Part shown: positions 23,531 to 35,878 of the stretch, piece by piece
Layout of the letters: the number at the start of each line of letters is the position of its first letter
Position numbering within the stretch: the stretch's first letter is position 1
DNA from: Phocoena phocoena
Taxonomy: Eukaryota; Chordata; Mammalia; Artiodactyla; Phocoenidae
DNA length: 64,000 nucleotides
Assembly (NCBI RefSeq): GCF_963924675.1
Contig: NC_089221.1
Location: forward strand, 91,823,835 to 91,887,834
Direction of reading: 5' to 3'
Notes under the pieces: generated by a model
The model's input: the letters and a program-made list of their open reading frames with translations, nothing else
Database searches by the model: none
Told to the model about the DNA's origin: nothing
Translations under genes and position numbers: made by a program

Positions 23531-24146
23531 GCCCCCTAAAATAACCAAGGGAGACCAATTGTCAACACAGAAAGAGCTTTACTCGTTTCCGTCCCTTAAT
23601 GGAAACTTCATGGTCTGAAACTACATTTGTCATTCCTTTAGAGATGACCTGGCTCAGCTGAGCTAATTCATGTTAACAAAATTTTTGAAAGACACGGTAC
23701 CCGTTATAATTGCATTGCGTATTTGAGTATACAAAGATGTGGCCTTGGTTGAGTTTTAGTATTTCCATAACCACAGGATTCTCTCACAGGATGTATTACT
23801 TCTATAGGTGGCTAACCTCATTCACAATGTTGATTGCTTTGTTCATTCATTTGTTTATATGTTTGCTAATTTAGCACTCAGCTGCCTTATCTCCAGATTC
23901 GAAGGGCTCCTTACTATGTGGAGCTCCCTCTGAATTTCTTTGAATAGGTTTTAGGCTACCACTCAGCAGCCTTTGAATCCTGAACAGACAACATTAGCTG
24001 GTCCAGCCCCCGTCAGAAATTTAAAATGTATGCCATTGATTTATATGTATATTCTGTATACCCTCGAGTTAAGGGCACTGACACTGAATGAGGAAAAAAA
24101 AAAAAAGGAGCTGAAGAAAAGAAATTGAGTTAAAGAAGAGAAGCAG

Positions 24147-24497
24147 GGACTTCCCTGGTGACGCAGTGGTTAAGAATCTGCCTGCCAATGCAGGGGACAC
24201 GGGTTCGATCCCTGGTCCGGGAGGAATCCACGTGCTGTGGAGCAACTAAGCCTGTGAGCCACAACTACTTAGCCTGCTCTCTAGAGCCTGTGAGCCACAA
24301 CTACTGAAGCCCATGCGCCTAGAGCCCATGCTCCACAACAAGAGAAGCCACTGCAATAAGAAGCCCGCACACCACAAGGAAGAGTAGCCCCTGCTTACCA
24401 CAACTAAAGATAGCCTGCACTCAGCAATGAAGACACAAAGCAGCCAAAAATACCTAAATAAATAAATAATACATTTATTATTATTTTTTAAAAAATG
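24147..24497 (+). mobile_element. CHR-1-like long SINE
   Basis: Head 'acttccctggtgacgcagtg', 'cacgggttcgatccctggtc' (B-box region), repeated 'gagccacaactactgaagcc' units, then 'cagccaaaaatacctaaata' and an A/T-rich tail. The flanking agagaagcag motifs (about 24137-24146 and 24499-24508) form the duplication. Confidence 0.9.
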
Positions 24498-24587
24498 GAG
24501 AGAAGCAGAGCTACGAAGAAAACAAAAGATGCATTTGTGAGGAATAGTGCCATACTATAGTTTACTTACATTACCCCCTCCCACAAA

Positions 24588-24957
24588 TTTAGTCAGCTTG
24601 GGCTAACTAATAATGATCTTCACCATAACAAAATACCATAGACTGAGTAGTTTAAACAACAAAAATTTACTTTCTTACAGTTCTGGAGGCTAGGAAGTTC
24701 AAGATCCAGGTGCCAGCCAACTTAGTTTCTGGCAAGAGCTCTCTTCTTGGGTTACAGGTGACCACTCATGGCAGAGAAAAAAGTCTCTCTCTCTTCCTCT
24801 TCTTAGAAGGTCACAGTCCTATAGGATTAGGGCCTTACCCTTATGACCTCATTTAACCATAATTACCTCCTAAAGACCCCATTTCCAGGTACAATTACAT
24901 TGGGGGTTAGGGCTTCAACATATGAATTTGGGGGTGGGGACAATTCAGTCCATAGCA
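24588..24957 (-). mobile_element. Old LTR, probably ERVL-MaLR type, antisense
   Basis: Reverse orientation of the same family as 22009-22427: 'accataacaaaataccatag', 'acagttctggaggctaggaa', 'ggcttcaacatatgaatttg', 'caattcagtccatagca'. With the copy at 22009 it forms an inverted pair 2.2 kb apart. Confidence 0.6.
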
Positions 24958-25364
24958 CCCCCTCTCCCAAAAAAGTATATGTAAAGTTTTTTTCTCCAGT
25001 AAGTGAAAGAGAGCTGATGAATAGTGGGATACTTAGGTATAGTGTGAGTAGAGATAGTAAGTTCTGACCCAACATACCTGCCTAATAGTTCTAGGTTAGT
25101 AGCTAGAGACTGGGAAGCAATTCACCATGCTCGAATTCTTATTATTTTAAGATATGTGAACCTAGGGGCTTCAAAGACAGTTATTCTGATGGGAGGTCTA
25201 AATTTCATTTAATGTTTCATGGACTATGAAAACTTGAACCCTTAAATCTAGAAAGTTCAACTGTGTTTGGTTGGAGTTAATTTAATTCCTTACAGAAAGC
25301 CAAACTATGTAGATAGGATTCCCCTTAAATCCTTTCTTGAGTTTGGGTTCTTCAAATGGGGATG

Positions 25365-25735
25365 TCTTAGGTTGGGTTCCCCAGGAAACAGACTCAGGTA
25401 GAGATTTGGGTGCAGAAGGTTTGTTTGGGAGCACCTGTGTGAGAGTTGGAAGAAGCAGGATTAGGCAGATGGAGATGTGGAACTGTGATGCATTTACAAG
25501 AGGTGTCTCAGCTAATCTTAGTGGAAGCCCTGGAAGTAAGATGGCCCTTAGCATATCCAAGATTTGAGGAAAGGGGGCCAGACCTTTGTCAACCAGTTAT
25601 TAGGTATTGGCTGCCTCTGGGGAAGGGGCATAACTTTGGACAAGTTGGCTCCCTTACCCAGAGGGGAATTCCCAGGAAGGGACTCAGTCATGAGCCTTAA
25701 GAAGGTAACACTTCTGGCAGCTTCAGTCCATAAAG
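25365..25735 (+). repeat. Possible old LTR-like repeat
   Basis: Starts 'ggttgggttccccaggaaac' followed by 'agactcaggtagagatttgg', which resembles the start of an old mammalian interspersed repeat ('ggttccccaggaagcagac...'). Body too decayed to assign. Confidence 0.3.
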
Positions 25736-27982
25736 GGGCGGGGGGGTGGTCTGGTGATGTATCACTGCATCCACTACATGGGACCAAGGAGCCATTAGTT
25801 ATACATTAAAATCTGTTGACATTCTTCTACACTTTTTTTCTTGTGGCTAAAAGATCATCCTTGTGCTAGAGGCTAAAGATTTTGCGTGTAGGATCCCTCT
25901 GAAAATTCTGGGTTGCAGCTGGCTAAGACTGGTAATTAATGTAAAACTAAAATGCACAATATTTCCAGTTATGTCATTACAAGCATAAGGGAGGGAGGAG
26001 CTAGAACCAGTTGTACACTTAGATGAAAATGACTGATAGATGATGTGATGAGGAGCCAGTTTCAGATAAGCCTGGACATTTATTTTGGAGGAGCTGATTT
26101 CCACAGAGGTACCTGTAGTTTCTGTAACCTTCCTGGCCTTTTTCATCCCTGAGATTGTTTAAATTCTTTTACTAGAATCAGCAGAGGTGTTATGAATGTG
26201 GAAGATGCTGTATAAGTGTACCTCAACACTTGACTGTTAATCAGTGTGGTTAGGTTTAATGAACTCATTTAATAACAATATTCCTGCTGAGAATTTTTTT
26301 GGGCACTAAATTCTTAAATTTAATAATGCAAAACTTATTTGTAGAGTTTTAATAATGGTTGTAGGACTTTCAGAGAATAAAATAGTGGAAGGTTAAGTGA
26401 AATGGATTAATTAAATAAGAAAACCCAAATACCTTTCAAAGTGACTCCATAATGATCTTCACTTTGTATTAATGAATAAAGCAGGCCATATCAAATGCCA
26501 TTTGTGGGTGTTAGTTTAAAAGCAGCATTCAAAGCTAGCAAGTTTAGATCAGAGGAAACACAAACACAGCAAAATTTTCTGCTTGACAAACAGCGTTTTG
26601 TTTTCTGTACTGATCCATTAAATTGAATAGCTTGATTTTCTTACAAGGTGTCAACAATATGCTTCTTCCATGTAGAGAAATCAGTGGGAACTCTCTAATC
26701 AACTCCTGAACAGCAGCTTCTTGTATCAGCAGTGATCCACATAAGCATTTGGGAAGTGTTTTTAATTGTTTTAATTGCATTTTAGTGAAATGACACAAAC
26801 TTCTTATTATAGCTTTTCCAAAGTAAGCAGTTCATTTAAATTGGCTAAGAACTTTTAAGCCGGTAATAAATACCCTTTATATGGTATATTCAAAATTATT
26901 TTTAGCAAATTTTTCAGGATGATGTTTTGTAATTTATTATCATAATAAATTGTTTGGACCTGAGGGAGGTATGTCCCTCAGTTTTCCCATCTGCACAATA
27001 GGGATAGGAAAAAATGCCAATTAGGATGTGATAAGGCAATGTATGATTAAAGTATGCACACTTTGAGTTCTCCAGGGTCCTCAAAGGCAATTTCATTTGA
27101 GGATGAATTTTATGGATTTTGTTTGCGGAAAGATAATTATTCCAAACAGGAATCCTGGGGGAGAATATTGAACTCATTTTTCACTCCCAGTGGTTTATAG
27201 AGGAGTAAATTTTGAGATTCTGAAATATTAAAAAAGAAGTTATAGTTTCCAATCAAATCCATTCCCATCGTATTGGGAAGGCACATCCGTTAAGAATGTG
27301 TTTAGTTACTTTATTTCAAGCAGCAGGAATTCTGGGGTAGGTGGCTCAATGATGCCTTCAATGAATCTTTTTCTTTTCTTTTTTTGTTTTTCATCTTTAT
27401 GCTCTGCCATCCTTAGAATACCTGCTGCCACTGGGTTGTAAGATGCTCTGCCCATGCAGATGTTGCTGCATTTCTAGGTATCATATTCCAGGCATGAAGA
27501 AGATGGAAAAAGGAGGTAGGAAATTGTGGCATCCATATCTGGAAAAAAAGCTTTCCCAGGAACCTTCAGTGTTTGTTTCATTGGCTGCATATTATTTTAT
27601 TGTATGGATGTAGCACAATTTAAATAGTCCTTGGGGTAGATTTTGTTGGGCTACATATGGCACCCAGGTAGGGACTAACAGACATTGTAAAGGAAGAGAA
27701 TGACCTGCAGCTCTCAGATCTAGAGGCTGGTGTTGATTTGGTGTTTGTCAGGCTACCCAGGTTTCTATTATAGTTTTGCTTCCCTTGTTGCCCTTGTCTT
27801 CCAGGCTCAGCCGGTGCTTAGCTCTTGTAAGATGTAGGTAGACAGTGAGCCCCAAGCACTGTGGGCCTCAGCATCCACTCACGTTGTCTGCCATACAGGC
27901 TCGAGCCTGGTGTTCCAGTTCTGATCCCCAAGTCCCCATATTACATTGTTTCCTGGGCCTAACTCCCTGCCTTGGAAACCTA

Positions 27983-28145
27983 CTTCTCCATTGTGGAGCA
28001 CAGGCTCCGGGCGCACAGGCTCAGCGGCCGTGGCTCACAGGCCCAGCCGCTCCGCGGCATGTGGGATCTTCCCGGACCGGGGCACGAACCTGTGTCCCCT
28101 GCATCGACAGGCGGACTCTCAACCACTGCGCCACCAGGGAAGCCC
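27983..28145 (-). mobile_element. CHR-type SINE lacking its 3' end, antisense
   Basis: Shares the GC-rich body and the complete tRNA-like head (ending ccaccagggaagccc) with the other antisense copies. However, the 3' unit 'gcggtacgcgggcctctcac' and the A tail are missing: the left edge begins at 'cttctccattgtggagcaca'. No flanking duplication is visible. Loss of the tail end points to a later deletion. Confidence 0.85.
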
Positions 28146-28779
28146 TGGTCTGCCTAATTCTTATTTGCTCCCCTCTAGGGAGGGAAATTCTAGGTTTGAG
28201 CTTCTGCCTGGTGGCTGGGGTTCTACCGTCTACTGACAGACTTAGTTAATAATGCTGTGGGCTTCAGATCATTGCCAGCTCCCATGACACCAGATCCCTG
28301 GCCTGGCCTCCACCTCCCGGTCCATCCCCCCAAAACACACACACTCACACACACATGCTTGATCAAAGATACATGGTTTAAAATATCAGGTAGATATTTG
28401 AGATTCATAATGAAAAAGAGCACTGTTCTGTCCACCCCTCCCTACTTCCCATTCTTTTCTGTATAAAACTTACAATACTGTCAACTATTGCTTTTCATTT
28501 GCCTCCATAATTTATAATTTGCTTATATTGCTGTTTCTTCCATTTTACTTCAAATGTAGACATTATTTATTGACTTTCTACAAAGGAATATGTATGTTGA
28601 TTTAGTGTCCTTCCCAAACACGTACCTACTTCCCCTTTACCCATTCTCCTAATTATAATTTATTGTTAGATCGATATTCAGATTTCTTGTTACACAGAAG
28701 AAAAGTCAACTTTCTAGCTAATGCCATTTTTACTTGGTCACTGATTATACGCAGCTGATACACCATGTTTCTGTCTTTC

Positions 28780-29800
28780 TCGTGAATGCTTTTTGGTGGA
28801 TCCCTCCTCTAGTAGATTCCCAAGAAAGCATCTGTGACAGCTAAATGTTTTGAGAAGTGTCTTAAGTCTGCCATTTCATTTGATTGATAGTTTGGGCATG
28901 GAATTTGAAGTTGGAAATTATTTTCTCTAGGAATTCTGAAGTGATTGTTCCAGGGTCTTCCAGCACCCAGCTGCGATCCAAAAAGTAGGTTCTGTTATGA
29001 CTCCCAGTCCTTTGTATGAGACCTCTTGTTTCTCTTTTTCTCTTCTGGAAGCTTTTAGAATCCTCTTTGCCCAAAATTTCATGTTGATGTGTCTTAGTAC
29101 AGGTGTAGGTTTATTCATTTTTTAAAGTCCATTATCCTGGTCACGTGAAGGACCCTCTCTTATGGAAACTGATATCCTTCAGTTCTGGGAAATTTAAAAA
29201 ACTTACATTTATGATAGTTTCCTCCTCTCTATCTTCTCTGTCATTCTTTCTGGAACTCCTGTAATTTGGATATTAAATATTCTAAAATGATCTAATAATT
29301 TTACTTTATCTCTCATATTTTCCAGTTCTTTGGTTTTTCTTCCTAGTGTTGCTGTATTATTTCCTGGATTTTCTCAAAGTTACCTTTCATTTTTTTATGA
29401 AAATTTTAGTTTCTGCTTTTAATTTCCAAGAATTTTTTATGTTGTTATTCTCTGGATGTCTTTTTAAAATCTTCCTATTCTTGTTCCATGAATGTTATAT
29501 CATCGTTTAACTCTATACAGAGTCCCATGATAGTTTTGAGGAAGTGTTCTTTTGTTCCACCGTTATTTCTTTGTTTCCTCTGAATTGTTTTTTCTTTTCT
29601 TGTTCGTTTTTGTCTCTCTCTTTTATGTTAGATGCTCTCTTCCATTATCCAGTTGTTGCTGGCTATCTCCTCTTATTGAAGAGTAAGGCACAACAGAGCT
29701 ACTTAGAAATAGTGTATGGGTATGTATGTATGTGTGTATTTAGGAGAGGAAGACTTTTTGGTCAGTGGGCTTCACCATAGCTGCCTATTATATACAAGTA
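28780..29800. repeat. Possible ancient interspersed repeat
   Basis: T-rich sequence with 'ttctggaactcctgtaattt', 'ttccagttctttggtttttc' and 'ctattcttgttccatgaatg', phrases I associate with a widespread old mammalian repeat but cannot name. Short frames in it look accidental. Confidence 0.35.
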
Positions 29801-30282
29801 TTTTCTTTTGGCCCAGGTAGCATCCGCAGAGGGACATTCTTTAAGCTTGGATGGTATAACGCTAATAGCAAGGGTTCTCAGAGCTGAGGAGGGGAAAAGG
29901 AGCCAAGGGTCCTATCATTCAACATGTGGACCTTCATTTAACTCCCTGGTTTTAGGACAGCACCCTCATCCTCTGAGCAGTGGCACTAAATCCAGAATCT
30001 ATTTGGGATCAACTTCTGTAGAAAATAAAGCTCTAGTTTTCTGCCTGGGTTGGGAGGACTTGACTATGCTGGGTTGGGGTTGGGAAATAGGGATCTCACA
30101 GCTTCTCACTCACACTTTCAACTAATCCACCTATTTGGGCTTTACCTTCACTCTCTGGCTCTCTTGTTTCTGAACCTGTCCAAGGTGTTGCTTCACTCTG
30201 GCTTTCTCTGGTGAGCTAAATCCACTCATCCCTCTGCCTGGTGACTTCTGAAATTGAGTTCTAATCTTTCCTTGACATTATA

Positions 30283-30921
30283 CAATCAGTTCTCATTATT
30301 TGCAAAAATTATGTTCTATAAAGTCGCTCCAAACACTGAATTAGTAAATACTGAACCTTTGCTCCAAGGAGAAATACAGGGTTTAGGTACCTGCAGACCT
30401 CATCAACTAATCAGCACATAACCCTGTGTTCAATGTACTTCTGTTTGAAGACAGCTTATTTAACATATATGATTGATTCATTAACATTGAACTTATGGCC
30501 AACAGCACGATAACTCATGCCTGAATGAAGCTTATCCAACACACACATTTTCTCCATATGGTGCATCACTGCCCGCTTGTGCCTAGGGACCTAGACAGCA
30601 CTTTAGTGGTTTGCTTGGGTGCCATTTTAAACAGCAAAATCAACAACAAAAAGCACAAAACTTTGAAAAATGTTTCCCTAAATAGACAGTGAAAAGGATG
30701 CTTGTTTACACTGTGAGAGCTGAAGCAAGAAGGGAAAGGGTCACCTTGTTCAACCTCAGTTGAAAACATGAGCATCAGGAGGCTTAAAATTTTCACCACC
30801 TTGAGCATGTCCACAAATGACAGTGAAAGCACCATGAGTATTGCTTTTTGGGTTTGGAAATAAGTATTAGAGAGTAGTCAAGTTCACAAATACAGAATCT
30901 GCAAATAATGAGGATCGACCA
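30283..30921 (-). mobile_element. Non-autonomous Tigger (TcMar) DNA transposon, complete
   Basis: 639 bp with 21-bp terminal inverted repeats: left caatcagttctcattatttgc (30283-30303), right complement tggtcgatcctcattatttgc (30901-30921), identical over the last 12 bases. Both ends are flanked by TA (30281-30282, 30922-30923), the target duplication of Tc1/mariner elements. The minus strand keeps a trace of the pogo/Tigger transposase start (MAPKQTTKVLSRS, within 30566-30835), then a stop. No catalytic domain remains. Confidence 0.88.
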
Positions 30922-31239
30922 TAGTTTTATGCTCTTTTTTATTCTGTTATCTTTTTAGAGTGGCTTCAGGAAGGATCGAAGGGAAACAAGTTAAGATAAA
31001 TGAGCATATTAAATCCACCACCCTTATCTGGAAGTCTCTGTCGTTCATTCTAGTTATTTTGTATAGAACCCACTGATACTACTTGTCTACAGTGACATGT
31101 CAGATTTTCTTAGCGCAATCTGCCGCTTCCATCCTTATGCATCCCCACTGGGCTCATCCAGGTGCACCTAACACTCCTCAGGTGGTCCAGGTCCTCTGCA
31201 GTTAGCTGGGTCGCACCTGACCTTGTCACAACATACTGA

Positions 31240-31700
31240 TGGCAATGTGTAACCAGTGGTGTGCTGGACCTGGCTCATACTGGCTTATAAAAAACAATTG
31301 CTAATTTTTCAGGAATTTTGTGAGGCCATTGTTAAACATGACCATTGTTAAAAATCAAATCACATAGCTTACAATTAAGTAAATTACGTTAACAACAGAG
31401 GTAGTAAACACTCAAAACTCATCACTTCCTGATTATTTACTATTAGCTGTATTCTTGAGGTTATTTATGTCCCTTGAATCTCTCTGGTGAGAAAACTATA
31501 TCACGGTGTGCTACTGCACATCTCTCCCAAATTCACATTCAGTGATATGACGTTGATAGTTTAAAATCAGCAGTGACAGAAGTATTTATACTATGGAAAT
31601 TAGCAGATGCTCCAGATCTGGACTTCTTTCCCCCAGAGAGCCCATTGCTAAACATTTACCAACATACCCCTATAGCCTGAAAAATTGTTTGGAATTGAGT
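31240..31700. repeat. Possible ancient DNA-transposon-like repeat
   Basis: 'gtggtgtgctggacctggct', 'ttataaaaaacaattgctaa' and 'ccattgttaaacatgaccat' resemble an old mammalian DNA-transposon-derived repeat that I cannot name. Boundaries are guesses. Confidence 0.3.
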
Positions 31701-32388
31701 AAAAGTAGAAATTAACTGACAAAGGGAATGGGGAAGGAGTCAGTTAGCTAGATCCAAAGTTATACATTAGCTACTTGGATGTTTATTAAGCAGAAGAAAA
31801 TGAAATGAAGACTGGCAGACAGAGTCACAGGAAAAAGATCTGGGTCTTTCTTGCAATGTATTTATTATAGAATCTGACCCAACTGAGCCACAGGGTCTTG
31901 TATATATGAGCTTGGAAAAGGTAAACTTTTATAATTAACAGATGGGGATTAAAAATTACTGATACCCAGTTAGAATCATATTGCCTAGGAAACTCAATAT
32001 GTGTGAATAAGAGATGATTGACCCATATCATAGGTTATTTCACTGACCAGTTAGTACTGTTGTGAAGTTAGAGTAAAAGTTAGTGTTTTCCCTGAGCAAT
32101 AGCTCTAGGGCAGTTTGTTGAAATAATTATTGCAGGAAAATCCAGAAGGAAAAAATCATATTTAAAATTACTTTACGAAATTTCTACTAGTTGTAGATCC
32201 TTGCGAAGTTCAAGTTACTGGCTTATAGTATAAAGTAAGTAAGTATTTTTAGGAGATTTAAATGTGTTAGATTTAACTTTAAGGGCTTGCAATCAGTTGA
32301 TTCCAACGAGTTGAAAAAAACGAATTGACTGATATATCCCTGGAAAGGCAGTTAAGCGGGGGAAAAAATCAATGTAGAAGGTATAATA

Positions 32389-32447
32389 GAAAATAGTATT
32401 GCTGCTGTCTTTCATAGCTATCACTGTCATGAAAAAAACTGCTTATA
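32389..32447. repeat. Left copy of a 58-59 bp target-site duplication
   Basis: Begins gaaaatagtattgctgctg and ends tgaaaaaaactgcttata. The right copy at 32857-32914 matches with about five substitutions and one A of length difference. Together they bracket an L1 tail. Confidence 0.85.
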
Positions 32448-32856
32448 GAGACTGCCATACAAAGTGAAGTAAGCTAGAACGAGAAAAACAAATATCGTAT
32501 ATTAACACGTGTATGTGGAATCTAATAAAATGGTACAGGTGATCTTATTTGCAAAGCAGAAATAGAGATACAGACATAGAGAATAAATGTATGGATACCA
32601 AGGGGGAAAAGGGGGTGGTGGGATGAATTGGGAGATTGGAATTGACATATACACACTACTATGTATAGAATAGATAGCTAATGAGAACCTGCTGTATAGC
32701 ACAGGGAACTCTACTCAGTGCTTTGTGGTGACCTAAATGGGAAGGAAACCCAAAAAAGAGGGGATATATGTATACATGTGGCTGATTCACTTTGCTATAC
32801 AGCAGAAACTGACACAGCAGTGTAAAGCAACTATACTCCAATTCAAAAACAAAAAA
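32448..32856 (+). mobile_element. L1 3' end, 5'-truncated, sense
   Basis: Starts in the end of ORF2 ('gtgaagtaagctagaacgag') and runs through the L1 3' end ('gaacctgctgtatagcacag', 'tttgctatacagcagaaact', 'aactatactccaattcaaaa') with an A-rich tail. It is flanked by the long duplication at 32389-32447 and 32857-32914. Confidence 0.9.
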
Positions 32857-32914
32857 GAAAATAGTAGTGTTGCTGTCCTTCATAGCTATCATTGTCATGA
32901 AAAAACTGCTTATA
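32857..32914. repeat. Right copy of a 58-59 bp target-site duplication
   Basis: Begins gaaaatagtagtgttgctg directly after the A-rich L1 tail and ends gaaaaaactgcttata. See the left copy at 32389. Confidence 0.85.
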
Positions 32915-33424
32915 TTTTAAAAACAGAATGATTCCTCTTCATAGTCACAAACATATTGTGTAGGGGAAGGCGCACCCCTGGGCATACTGTCATACTGATT
33001 CTTAGTTTTTGTCCCAAACTCTGGTTTGGGGACCCTTTAGTGTAATGTCTCTGAGGGAAAAAGAATTGCTGACAGGTTTATATATTAAAGTTTGCTTCAC
33101 AAAGATGATCCTTGCTTGAAGTGTTAGCCCTTTAAGTAAACTGAAAGACTTCACGAAGCTGCTCAAGGGAGAAGGCAAAAATATTTTTCCTGGGTTGTTT
33201 GGTGTAATCTCCACATAACAGAGACTTTGTAAATAGTCCTATCAGATTTCTTTTTTCCTTTTCTTTATTTGAACTGTTCCCAGTTCATGTCTCACTTGCT
33301 TTTAGTGCTGTGTTGTAGCGTTTGCTTTTTTTTTTTCCATGGACAACATAAAATCATCCTTCAAGATTACAATATTAATCTTAAATATGGGCAATCTTTG
33401 GCACCATCAGTGTATTCATTTCTT

Positions 33425-33675
33425 TTTTTTCAATTGGGATATAATTTGCATACCATACACTTTGCCATTTTAAAGCGTACAAGCCAGCGGTTTCTAATGT
33501 ATTCACTACGTTGTGCAACCATCACCACTGTCTAATAGCAGAACATTTCTGTCACCCCCAAAAGAAACCCCATACCTATCAGGTAATTTTTCAGGATAAA
33601 TACCTAGAGTGGACCTGCTGGGTCATATGGTAATTCTACGTTGAAATTTTGAGGAACCGCCAAACTGTTTTCCAG
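33425..33675 (-). repeat. Old L1 fragment, antisense
   Basis: 'caattgggatataatttgca', 'gttgtgcaaccatcaccact', then 'gggtcatatggtaattctac' and 'gaggaaccgccaaactgttt': complement of an ancient L1 3' region, with an internal deletion. Confidence 0.7.
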
Positions 33676-33994
33676 TGAATTCATCTCTGCTAGGCTCTTA
33701 CCCTTACGTCCTTTATTGTTTGGTTCTCTCCAAATATGTGTCCCTCTCTGGTAGGTTGTGCCAGTTGTGATGTTCTGTGAGAGAAATGACAAGGAAGAGG
33801 TGCTGCTTGAGGTAGCGTGCAAGTTGCTGATTTTTGTTTTGTTCTGTTTGTCTGCAGCTTGTCAGGAAATACTTAAAGACTCTCATATTCCCAGAACTGC
33901 TGTATGTATATTCATTTGTGGTTTATGGTCTATTCTGCCTTCACCTTTGATAAATGGCCACATTCTGTGTTCATCTTCTTGATGATGATGATCA

Positions 33995-34135
33995 CGTCAC
34001 AACTTGTTAGCTGCTTTCCTTGTGTGAGGCAATGTGCTCAGAGCTTTATATACATTATTTTATTTAATCCTCACAATGTGCTTCTGAGATGGATATGTTA
34101 AATTCCCTTTTCACATGGCCAGACCGAGGTTTAAA
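33995..34135 (-). repeat. MIR, antisense
   Basis: 'gaggcaatgtgctcagagct', 'ttatttaatcctcacaatgt' and the decayed 'ttcccttttcacatggc' are the complement of MIR. Confidence 0.7.
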
Positions 34136-35110
34136 TCAGTGAAGACACTTCACATGGCTGGAGGTTGACAGAACATTAGGAAAGTGCTGCTAGACTGGGT
34201 CCTCCGACTCCTTGGAAAGGTTTACCTATGACTATTCCTTCTAGTTTGTCCTACTGTATTTGAAAACTGAGATCATACCTGAACCTATATCAAACAGAAG
34301 GGAAAAAAGAAGAAAGCCTTAGACAGAACCACCATGTAGTTTCCAATTCTGTACCTGAAAAAATACACGAGGGGAAAAATGACCACAAAAGCAGCATGCA
34401 ATTGCCGTCCCACTTCTGTAATATATGAGTCTACTCTCCTTTTTAAATGACACTAGGAAGATTTATTTCTTCTTTTCACCTTCATATGACATTGTAATGT
34501 TGTCCATTACGCATAGACATCATAAACCTAGAAAAATGTACACTAATGATTATTGGCTTTTAGATCCCCAAGATGAAAATTCTTTCTCTCCAAGGCTTAT
34601 CATGGTTGTGGCTTTTCAAATGCAGAAGCTGTTTTGTGCCTCAGTGGACCTCCCTTGCTGCACTGGTGCCAAGGGAAGTCATCGATTGCTAAAGCAGTAA
34701 TGGTATAAGCTGTAGCAGCTTTTCCCTAAATGAAAGCATGGCCACTGCTAGCATAGTAACAAGCAGTTCTGCTTTATGAATAGGTTTGCCCAAAATGCTT
34801 GTGGATTTTAAGACTATTATAGGAGTTTTTAGAAAGATATATCTTAGGCAAGAGCATGAAAAGGTAATTCATAAGAGAAGAAATACAAATAGGCAATAGG
34901 TAAAAAAAAAATTTGTTCAAACCTCTAGTTGTTGAGAAATGTAAACTAAAATGAGACATAAATTGTTTATTATTGAACAGGTAATATATGAACATGGTAC
35001 AAAATTCTGGAATACAGAATTATATACAATGAAAAGTATATTTCTCTCCTCCCATGCTCTTCTCCAGCCACTCCATACTCCTTCTCAAAAGCAAACACCA
35101 TTACCAGTTT

Positions 35111-35241
35111 GGTTTTTTCTTTTTTTGGCCGCGCAGCTCGACTTGCAGGGTCTTAGTTCCCCAGCTAGGGATTGAACCCAGGCCCCGGGCCCTGGCAGAG
35201 AAAGTGCCGAGTCCTAAACACTGGACCACCAGAGAATTCCG
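35111..35241 (-). mobile_element. Short tRNA-derived SINE, antisense
   Basis: 'ttttttggccgcgcagctcg', 'gggattgaacccaggccccg' (B-box complement) and 'ccactggaccaccagagaat'. A shorter cetartiodactyl relative of the CHR SINEs. Duplication ttaccagttt at 35101-35110 and 35242-35251. Confidence 0.88.
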
Positions 35242-35499
35242 TTACCAGTTTTTTATGGACTGCTTTAATGGTTGTCCGTGAACGTGGGTGTGTGTATACA
35301 TATACATGCCTACACATATACATCTGTGTATATATGTATAACATACATACATACATAATATTACACACAATCTTCTACACCTTGCTTTTTTCACATAACC
35401 GTTATTCTTGTAATTTTTTACACATGGATACATATATATATCTGCCTCATTCTTTATCCCCCTAACATTTTTTTAAATAAAAAATTTTAAGCATACAGA

Positions 35500-35878
35500 A
35501 AAGTTGGGACCTTGTTCTTTTTAACAATTGCCTAGTATTTCATTATGTGGATGTACCACCATTCATTTTACCAGTCCTCTATTGATATACATTTCAATTA
35601 TTTCCTATCATTTGCCTTTATAAAATAATGCTGCAATAAAATCCTTATACATAGGTCATTTGACATATATGGGAATGTATCAATATGGTAGTTCCCTAAG
35701 AGTGGAATTGCCAGGTCAGGAGTGTATTTATTTTTAGTTTTATAGATGTGGCCAAACTTTCTCCTTGGAGATTGAAGCAATTTATGGCTATACTCCAGAG
35801 AGCTGCTGTTACCCCATACTCTCACCAAAAGTGTTATCAAAAATTTGATCTTGGTCAACTTTAATGGATGAAGAACCA
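35500..35878 (-). repeat. Old L1 fragment, antisense
   Basis: Complement of an ancient L1 3' region: 'tatttcattatgtggatgta', 'tttaccagtcctctattgat', 'agtggaattgccaggtcagg', 'ttaccccatactctcaccaa'. Confidence 0.7.
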
